A stretch of 64,000 nt of DNA from Nocardia macrotermitis (GTDB taxonomy: Bacteria > Actinomycetota > Actinomycetes > Mycobacteriales > Mycobacteriaceae). The translations under genes and the position numbers were made by a program. The notes beneath the pieces are model-generated. The model was not told the DNA's origin and did not search any database. It saw nothing but the letters and a program-made list of their open reading frames with translations. The stretch lies in NCBI RefSeq assembly GCF_009604405.1, contig NZ_WEGK01000003.1, positions 372,001 through 436,000 of the forward strand, given 5' to 3'. Shown piece after piece: positions 58,661-64,000 of the stretch. How positions within the stretch are numbered: the stretch's first letter is position 1; each line of letters starts with the position of its first letter.

Positions 58661-61020
58661 TTCGCCCCAGGAGGCTTCTGATCGCCGCGCGGCGCTATTT
58701 CTGATTCGTTGATCGGAGTCGTATTTGAATTGTTTGGAGGGTTGAAAACAGTCTCCGGGAGTTGCAGATTCATATCATGCGAGAAGCGATTGTAATCATT
58801 TCTCCATGTGTTCAAACCATCCCCGGATGCTACATTGTTCCAGTTTTCCGTCAAGTTACTTCCGTCGGATTGTTCAAAATAACTTGCCGCTTCGGGATGT
58901 TTCTGCACGTATCCTTGAGTTTGCAGGTATTCGTCCCGGATGGTGTCGTTATTAGTTGATTTGAGTATTGATTGCAGTTCGGTCGACACCTTGTCGTCCG
59001 CCAAGGGATGTGCCGGGTCGGCCGGGTTGGGGATGACGTCGGCTTTGATGTAGGAGTCCACTGTCGCGGCGATGCCGTTGACGACGGGGACGGCGACTGC
59101 GCTTTCCGGTCCCGCGATGGTGGCTCCGGTTTGTACGACGCTGGTCACTCCGTCGGCGAACACGCCTTTGTTCGCGTAGTCCTGCGATGCCTGGTAGGCG
59201 CGTTCGGCCGCGTGTGCGTTGATGTCGGTGGTCAGTCCGTTGTTGAGGGCGGATTGCAGGTTGGCCGCGTTGGCTTGGAGGGACGCGGCGTGGTCGGTGT
59301 TGACGCCGGATGCGTATTCGAGCACGTCGTGCCATTGCATACCGGCGCTGTTGATGGTGCGTGCGGCCTGTGGATCGGAGTCGAGTACCGCGAGCATGCC
59401 GCCCAGTTCGCCCGAGTCGTGGAACGGGGATTGGAGTTGGTGTCCGGAGGAGTCGACCGGTGCGCTGTTGAGGATGCTCAATCCGGGCGCGTCTGTGACC
59501 CCGGCGAGGTTGCCCAGGTACGGCGACAGGGTGTTCGCGAGAGTCTGTGTGAGCGCTGGGTTTTTGGCTCCCAGAGGATTGTCCGGACTGTTCAGCAACG
59601 ATTTGTTGTTCGAATCTCCGAGGATCGATGCCAGCCCGTACGCGGTCTGCCCGGCCTCGTTGTTGGCGAAGGTGCCCTTCGGGAGGGTCGCGTCGTCACC
59701 GATCCATTTGAACACGTTCTGCGCACCGTGCTGATCCGGCGACCACTGGTGTTGCAGGATATCGAGGACGTGCTGGTTTCCGTAATATTTTCCGCCGTTG
59801 GCGCAGGTGGCGCTCATCCGATCGGCAGCGGCGCGGGCGTCGGGGTCCGAGCTGTTGGGATTGGCGAGGATGGAATCGTGGATCGCGGAGTGATCGCCGG
59901 ACGCGTCGTTCAACAGGGCGTTCGCCACGCCTGGGAGCGGGCCGTCCTTCAGTGCGGAGTGCGTGGCGGTGAGGGCAGCGATTTCGGCCCCCTGTTTCAT
60001 CATTCCGCGATTGATGTCGCTGCCTTGGATCGTGGTGTCTCCCTTGGACATAACGGTTCCGAGGGAATTGAGGGTGTTGAACTCGGCCAGGTCACTCGGC
60101 TTGCTTTTCAACGCGTTCTGGATGGTGTCGGGCAGCTGGTTCATCCCGCCGGTCAGTGCACCGATCCCACCGTTGAGTCCGGCCGAGTGGACCTGGGTGT
60201 CGGATACCAGCCGGAAATCGTTGGCGATGGCGGCTTGCACCTGGTCCTTGCCATTTCCGGGCAGCTTGCTGCCCAGGTTGGCGATGTCCGTGCCGTTCAT
60301 GCCGTTCATGCTCTTGGACAGCCCTTGCAGGTATTCGAACTGAGGCAGGTTGACGCCCTTGCCGTTCGCCAACGCGTCCTTCTCGTCGGCCGCCAGAGTG
60401 GTCGCTGCCTTCAACCGTGCCAGTGTTGCGGCGTCGGCCGTGCCGTTGCGGACCGCTTGCAGGTCGGTCTGTGCCTGCTGTGCGGTGAACTGGTCGTCGG
60501 GATTGACGGTGTGTTTCTCGGCTGTGCTGGGAGCGAGTTGGCCGAGTTCGGCCACGGCCTCGGAAATCTTCGGCGCCCACTTGTCGATGGCGTGCCCGAG
60601 CGTCTCCGCCAGGCTCTGGAGGCTGGCTGTGTCGTTGGCCGCCTGATTCACATCCGAAGCACTGGCCCCCTTCGGCGCGGTGACGGTGAAATTGTCCGAG
60701 ACCGTCCAGGTGGTGGGGAGACCGGCAAGGTTCTGTTTGATTCTGTCGATCACCCACCCGGTGTCACCCTCGGCCCCGGACAGGGCGGTGGCCAGGCTGT
60801 CGTACGCAGTGGCCACGGCTCGCTGTTGGTGGCGTTCGCGGTCGGCGCGACCGGTGGCCGCAGTGTTGGCCGCACCCGACCAATCCAACCCGTGAATCGT
60901 GCGCTGCAATGTGTCGGCCCGAGTATCGATGGCATCACGTATGGTGCCCGCGGTTACCGACACCGCCTGCAATTCTCCCGACTTCCATTTCGCGACTTCG
61001 GTTTTCGTGGGCGTCCCCAT
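58657..61020 (-). CDS. Large ESX/type VII-associated protein, WXG-like N-terminus and TPR-repeat-region type body
   Basis: 787 aa, no signal peptide. An N-terminal helical WXG100-like part (residues 1-110) has the turn W47-S48-G49 in LDWSGAANT. A long helical body follows (DILQHQWSPDQHGAQNVFKW; ILANPNSSDPDARAAADRM), similar to actinobacterial TPR-repeat-region proteins. The C-terminus is polar and Asn-rich (NPPNNSNTTPINESE). No nuclease or other catalytic motif was seen. Downstream of the EspC-like gene by 2 bp and coupled to the lipoprotein. Probably secreted through or associated with an ESX system encoded elsewhere (inference). Confidence 0.72.
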   Translation of the reverse strand: MGTPTKTEVAKWKSGELQAVSVTAGTIRDAIDTRADTLQRTIHGLDWSGAANTAATGRADRERHQQRAVATAYDSLATALSGAEGDTGWVIDRIKQNLAGLPTTWTVSDNFTVTAPKGASASDVNQAANDTASLQSLAETLGHAIDKWAPKISEAVAELGQLAPSTAEKHTVNPDDQFTAQQAQTDLQAVRNGTADAATLARLKAATTLAADEKDALANGKGVNLPQFEYLQGLSKSMNGMNGTDIANLGSKLPGNGKDQVQAAIANDFRLVSDTQVHSAGLNGGIGALTGGMNQLPDTIQNALKSKPSDLAEFNTLNSLGTVMSKGDTTIQGSDINRGMMKQGAEIAALTATHSALKDGPLPGVANALLNDASGDHSAIHDSILANPNSSDPDARAAADRMSATCANGGKYYGNQHVLDILQHQWSPDQHGAQNVFKWIGDDATLPKGTFANNEAGQTAYGLASILGDSNNKSLLNSPDNPLGAKNPALTQTLANTLSPYLGNLAGVTDAPGLSILNSAPVDSSGHQLQSPFHDSGELGGMLAVLDSDPQAARTINSAGMQWHDVLEYASGVNTDHAASLQANAANLQSALNNGLTTDINAHAAERAYQASQDYANKGVFADGVTSVVQTGATIAGPESAVAVPVVNGIAATVDSYIKADVIPNPADPAHPLADDKVSTELQSILKSTNNDTIRDEYLQTQGYVQKHPEAASYFEQSDGSNLTENWNNVASGDGLNTWRNDYNRFSHDMNLQLPETVFNPPNNSNTTPINESEIAPRGDQKPPGAK

Positions 61021-61022
61021 GA

Positions 61023-61337
61023 TCAGACCCCCGTCGAATTCAGGTCGCCGAACTGCGCCAGCTTGTCCGCGAGTTCCTGATCCTGATCTTTGAACTGCGC
61101 GGCGGTCGTATACAACAACTCGGCAACCGCAGCGTGCCGTGAGGAGATCACCTTCTGTGCGACTTGGCTCGCGCCGTCGACATCCCCTATCGCCCCGGCG
61201 ATTGCGGAACCGCTCAGAGCGAGGATCCCGCGTTCGGCCTTCAGGTCCGGGAAGACCTGTTTGTCCTCGATCTCCTCACCGAGCTTGCCGATGGCCAAAG
61301 CCGCTTCCACCAAGGATTCCGGAGTAATTTTCATCAA
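61023..61337 (-). CDS. EspC/WXG100-like small helical protein (type VII secretion target)
   Basis: 104 aa, almost entirely helical: KITPESLVEAALAIGKLGEE, then SSRHAAVAELLYTTAAQFKDQDQELADKL. It fits the DUF2580/EspC group: about 100 aa with a Y-T-x3-Q-F-x2-Q/D-x2 region near the C-terminus. Such proteins are chaperone-like partners of larger ESX substrates. It directly precedes the 787-aa gene, supporting a pair. The start is either of two adjacent Met codons, with GGGGGC upstream. Confidence 0.75.
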   Translation of the reverse strand: MMKITPESLVEAALAIGKLGEEIEDKQVFPDLKAERGILALSGSAIAGAIGDVDGASQVAQKVISSRHAAVAELLYTTAAQFKDQDQELADKLAQFGDLNSTGV

Positions 61338-61490
61338 AGCCCCCTTATCGATCGAACACCGATCCGGCCAGTATAGACACCATCGGTGAAAGCCGATGCT
61401 CGCCAGGAACTTCCGTCAGCCGCGCACCTCGAGGCGGACCATGATCGGAATCATCGCGGCGCGATCCGGTTACCGGACCGGCGCAGGGCG

Positions 61491-61937
61491 CTACCAGCGT
61501 TCGTATTCGTCCTCGCGTTGGCGTTGTACGGCAGTCTCGAACCAGGCGTTGAAGCGGGCGGACAGGTCCTTGGCGGTGGCGGGGCGGATGGTGATGTGTT
61601 CGCCGAGGGCTCGCAGATAGCGGCCGTCGGTGAAATCGCACCACGAAACCTCTTGTGCAGATGGTGGATTCGTGTGGATCGGGCCGAGCGGGAGTGTGGC
61701 GGTGCCGTTTCCCTCGACACGAACCGACAGCAGGCGGCGGTATCGTTCGGCCGGTGTTTTGCCGGTGGCGGATTGATGGTTGTCGCGAAGATCGTTGGGG
61801 TGCACGATGATCGGTTGCGCTGTGCCCGGTTCCCGGCCCCGGATCGCCGTGACCAGGCCGGCGTCGAGTTGCCTGGGGCGGTACGAGTGGACGCGGATCC
61901 GGCCGTCGATCTCGCCCTCGGTGAGTTGGTACAGCAC
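61491..61937 (-). CDS. Conserved actinobacterial hypothetical protein, possibly 5'-disrupted
   Basis: 148 aa from GTG 61937, ending in ARFNAWFETAVQRQREDEY. GNGTATLPLGPIH, WCDFTDGRYLRALGEHITIR looks conserved and faintly recalls the C-terminal half of EspG-like ESX proteins (uncertain). The frame is open above the GTG and reads KAYRIIGARNPHHAT, which seems coding, but has no ATG; the nearest ATG (62006, overlapping the upstream gene's TGA) is in another frame. A small indel near 61975-61990 would join them. It may therefore be a frameshifted gene. Confidence 0.55.
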   Translation of the reverse strand: MLYQLTEGEIDGRIRVHSYRPRQLDAGLVTAIRGREPGTAQPIIVHPNDLRDNHQSATGKTPAERYRRLLSVRVEGNGTATLPLGPIHTNPPSAQEVSWCDFTDGRYLRALGEHITIRPATAKDLSARFNAWFETAVQRQREDEYERW

Positions 61938-62007
61938 CGTGGCGTGGTGCGGATTCCGGGCACCGATGATCCGGTAGGCCTTTGCTGCCTTTGTATTTCG
62001 TAGCTCA

Positions 62008-62193
62008 TCAGAATCCCATGTGGGCGATGTCGGCGGGGATGAGGCGTCCGGCTTTGATCAAGCGGTGTTTGGCTTGTGCCTTGACGGGGCAGGTCGTGGT
62101 GGGACATTCCAGGTGTTTCCGCATGATGAAGTGGGCGCAATCGGCGGTCATGATCGGTAAACGGTGATGGTCGATTACTGGAATATCGAGCAT
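62008..62193 (-). CDS. Small conserved actinobacterial protein (CPxxxC)
   Basis: 61 aa from ATG 62193 with GGAG 7 bp upstream. MLDIPVIDHHRLPIMTADCA, then HLECPTTTCPVKAQAKHRLI: a small family in Nocardia/Streptomyces with a C-P-x3-C pair and a terminal KAGRLIPAD. Function unknown; often next to XRE/DUF397 genes. Its stop abuts the ATG of the frame that leads into 61491-61937 (TGATG). Confidence 0.62.
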   Translation of the reverse strand: MLDIPVIDHHRLPIMTADCAHFIMRKHLECPTTTCPVKAQAKHRLIKAGRLIPADIAHMGF

Positions 62194-62253
62194 GGAATAC
62201 TCCGAATTGGTATGGGTGCAGTGGATTACCCGGCGGACCAGATCAATTGGATT

Positions 62254-62266
62254 GTGTTGCAAACAC
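62254..62266. promoter_or_regulatory. Small inverted repeat near XRE promoter
   Basis: GTGTT-GCA-AACAC in the 240-bp divergent gap between the 61-aa gene (62193) and the XRE regulator (62434). Possible binding site of that regulator; the surrounding sequence is AT-richer than average. Confidence 0.35.
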
Positions 62267-62433
62267 TTTGGTATGTAGAATCTTGTGGCCGCCGGGGCGG
62301 AACAAGTAGTACGCTGCCGGACAAGAGCGTGGAAGCTCTCGGTGGGCGAATCCCGGAAAATACTGTGCCGCTTCCGTAATGCCGCTCCACACCCATTCCA
62401 AAATTCCGAGTCGAAGGACAGCGAGGTCATGCG

Positions 62434-63315
62434 ATGACCGGTTCGGCCGTGCCCCGACGCATGTTGGGTCGAGAACTGAAAAAACTGCGCGAGCAGTGCG
62501 GTATGGCGGTGGTGGTCGCTGCCGAGGCGATCGAGGCGTCACCGCAGACCCTGTGGCGGATCGAGTCCGGGCAGCAGGGGCCGAAGCTGAAAGAGTTGTA
62601 CGTCCGGGTGTTGTGTGAGATGTACGGTGCGCCAGCGGATCTCACCGAGGCGTTGGTCGGGCTCGTGGCCGAGACGAAGAAGCCGGGGTGGTGGCACAGC
62701 AACTTCGCCGATCTCATCCCGGCCCACTTCGATCTCTTCATCGGATTCGAAGAGATTGCGACACGAATCACGAGCTTCCAGCTGACGATGGTCCCGGGCC
62801 TCCTGCAAACGCCCGCCTATCGACGCGCTGTCGCCTGGATGGAGTTCCCCAATCATCCGTCCAGCGCGCTGGAACCGATGCTCGAGCTGCACAGACATCG
62901 AGTGACCCGGCTCGAGAATGCCGTGGATCCGGTCGAGTTTCGAGTGTTTCTGAGCGAATCGGTCCTGGATCACCAGGTCGGCGGAGCTGGTGTGATGCGG
63001 GAGCAACTCGAGCATCTGGCGAATGTCGGTTGGGCACCGAATGTTTCGATTCGGATAGTTCCTCATCGGGTGGGCAGCCACCTGGGCTTGCTCGCCGGTT
63101 CCTTTGTGCTGATGGAGTTTCCATCTCACAAGACCTCGCGACTGACCGAACCCCCGGTGGTCTACGTACAGGGCTACACCGGTGCGCTCTACCTGGATCA
63201 AGAGTTCGAAATCAACCGCTATCGCTACGCGCTGACGCAGATCGACCGCGTAGCATTGGACGAAGACAAGAGCAGGGATCTGCTTCTGAAGGCAGCAAGG
63301 GAGTATCTGCCGTGA
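62434..63315 (+). CDS. XRE-family regulator with DUF5753 domain
   Basis: 293 aa. N-terminal helix-turn-helix at about residues 12-65 (GRELKKLREQCGMAVVVAAE, then ASPQTLWRIESGQQGPK). C-terminal DUF5753: IGFEEIATRITSFQLTMVPG, LLQTPAYRRA, VSIRIVPHRVGSHLGLLAGS and YTGALYLDQEFEINRYRYAL. Streptomycete WhiJ-like regulators have this architecture and work with a DUF397 partner. The next gene is exactly that, with a GTGA overlap. Probably controls its own local promoter. Confidence 0.9.
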   Translation: MTGSAVPRRMLGRELKKLREQCGMAVVVAAEAIEASPQTLWRIESGQQGPKLKELYVRVLCEMYGAPADLTEALVGLVAETKKPGWWHSNFADLIPAHFDLFIGFEEIATRITSFQLTMVPGLLQTPAYRRAVAWMEFPNHPSSALEPMLELHRHRVTRLENAVDPVEFRVFLSESVLDHQVGGAGVMREQLEHLANVGWAPNVSIRIVPHRVGSHLGLLAGSFVLMEFPSHKTSRLTEPPVVYVQGYTGALYLDQEFEINRYRYALTQIDRVALDEDKSRDLLLKAAREYLP

Positions 63316-63518
63316 CCGTAAAACCCAGTGGCGCAGCATGGTTCAAGAGCAGCAGGTCCGCCAGCCAGGACACGTGCGTCGAGGTAGCCCACCTCGCCAA
63401 CAGCATGGTCGGCGTCCGCGACTCCACCAACCCCACCGGCCCGGCCCTGGTCTTCCCGCCCACAGCCTGGGACGCCTTCACCGACGCCCTCCACTCCGGC
63501 CACTACGACCTCCCCTGA
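63312..63518 (+). CDS. DUF397 domain protein
   Basis: 68 aa; GTG start overlapping the XRE stop. AAWFKSSRSASQDTCVEVAH, VGVRDSTNPTGPALVFPPTA and WDAFTDAL are the DUF397 signature. In Streptomyces such proteins modulate or counteract the cognate XRE/DUF5753 regulator. The gene order and overlap match the standard pair. Confidence 0.9.
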   Translation: MTVKPSGAAWFKSSRSASQDTCVEVAHLANSMVGVRDSTNPTGPALVFPPTAWDAFTDALHSGHYDLP

Positions 63519-63654
63519 CGAAGCAGCGGCCCTGGAACTCAATCTCGTAGAACCCCAACGGATTCCGTTCCGGTTGCCCCGACCGTGCTCAGGCAACCGG
63601 AACACCCCTCGAATCCGGCGCCGCCGAATTTCTCGCGCGCAAAGTGGTTGACCG

Positions 63655-63765
63655 ACAAGGCTTCCGGTGCAGTCCGACGGTGCCAGGATTACGCCGAAGC
63701 AGGCAAACGGCGTATCCATCCGGGTCGGCCCACACGCAACCCCGCCACAGGATCTTCCCGGCATC
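63655..63765 (-). pseudogene. VOC/glyoxalase-like C-terminal remnant
   Basis: A short minus-strand segment reads WRGCVWADPDGYAVCLLRR, resembling the C-terminal beta-strand of VOC proteins (ADPDG-N-E-F-C-V-L). No N-terminal half follows in any frame. A decayed fragment is likely; the rest of 63519-63935 holds nothing else recognisable. Confidence 0.3.
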
Positions 63766-63935
63766 GGCCTGGAAGTCATCCGGCTGCTTCGCTTGCAGCC
63801 CCTCCGGATCCATGACACCGCCGGCACTCGAACATCGTGGGGGCCGGACCGGCACTCCGGAACCTCCATGACAACCCCATTCCGGCTCACATCGACTCGC
63901 GCTGGTCAGCGGGCGTCAGTGCGCAGGGTGGGAAC

Positions 63936-63990
63936 TTTGGTAGTCTCCAGCGAGAATATTTGGTAGTCTGCGAGCGGAATATTTGGTAGT
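63936..63990. repeat. 23-bp direct repeats (TTTGGTAGT iterons) at right edge
   Basis: TTTGGTAGT occurs at 63936, 63959 and 63982, exact 23-bp spacing, with similar AGAATAT/GGAATAT before copies 2 and 3. The array may continue past the window. Possible regulatory direct repeats for a gene to the right. Confidence 0.55.
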
Positions 63991-64000
63991 TTCACTGCGT

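Overview
The window looks like chromosomal DNA from a high-GC mycolic-acid actinomycete, most likely Nocardia or a close relative (inference). The signs are the GC-rich codon use, many GTG starts and ATGA gene overlaps, several F420-type luciferase-fold oxidoreductases, a mycofactocin-type SDR, an actinobacterial NIT-domain histidine kinase, an ESX/type VII-like gene set, a DUF3558 lipoprotein and an XRE(DUF5753)/DUF397 pair. No rRNA, tRNA, CRISPR array, transposase or phage gene was found.

About 1-54 kb is one large accessory catabolic region. It encodes a Rieske oxygenase, two P450s each with a small ferredoxin, four acyl-CoA ligases, two CaiB-type CoA transferases, one acetyl-CoA hydrolase/transferase-family protein, six acyl-CoA dehydrogenase proteins in three adjacent pairs, three crotonases, a double-hotdog MaoC-like hydratase, an MDR reductase, five SDRs, three LLM oxidoreductases, an aldehyde dehydrogenase, two hydroxyisobutyrate-dehydrogenase-like enzymes, a DUF35-Ltp fusion, an SCP-x-like thiolase with a DUF35/HMG-synthase-like partner, an amidohydrolase and an exporter. 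Together these read as oxygenation, CoA activation, side-chain or ring beta-oxidation and retro-aldol/thiolytic cleavage of a bulky hydrophobic substrate. Steroid- or terpenoid-like compounds are my best guess, but the substrate cannot be read from sequence.

Two candidate regulons divide this region. A GntR/FCD regulator (3.7-4.5 kb) is flanked by an exact 28-bp inverted pair with core ATCCTNNNNAGGAT, and a third core lies at 17.47 kb between divergent operons, so 1-10 kb and 12.5-21 kb may form one unit. From 10 to 54 kb, eight copies of a 15-bp palindrome close to GAGAATNNNATTCTC lie in seven promoter regions, one touching the GTG start of a TetR gene at 22.29 kb, which is the obvious candidate regulator.

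Layout: 1-3.4 kb minus operon (Rieske, SDR, SMP-30-like); 3.7-4.5 kb GntR; 4.6-10 kb plus operon (two ACAD pairs, crotonase); 10.1-10.8 kb hydrolase; 10.8-17.4 kb minus operon (ligase, SDR, MDR, MaoC-like, ligase); 17.6-21 kb plus operon (CaiB, CoA transferase-like, crotonase); 21.1-22.9 kb secreted esterase and TetR; 23-27.1 kb minus operon (SDR, LLM, ACAD pair); 27.2-30.5 kb P450, ferredoxin, ligase; 30.7-32.7 kb divergent crotonase and LLM; 32.9-35.4 kb Uma2 remnant and histidine kinase; 35.4-41.7 kb minus operon; 41.9-47.4 kb plus operon; 47.9-53.6 kb TetR, SDR, LLM, FadD3-like ligase, amidohydrolase.

From 53.7 kb the content is more general: an MFS exporter beside a TetR, a second TetR with its own palindrome and a SnoaL-like gene, the ESX-like set, and the XRE/DUF397 pair. 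Three minisatellite-like repeats (21 bp inside an SDR reading frame, 159 bp and 22 bp between genes) are a notable feature.
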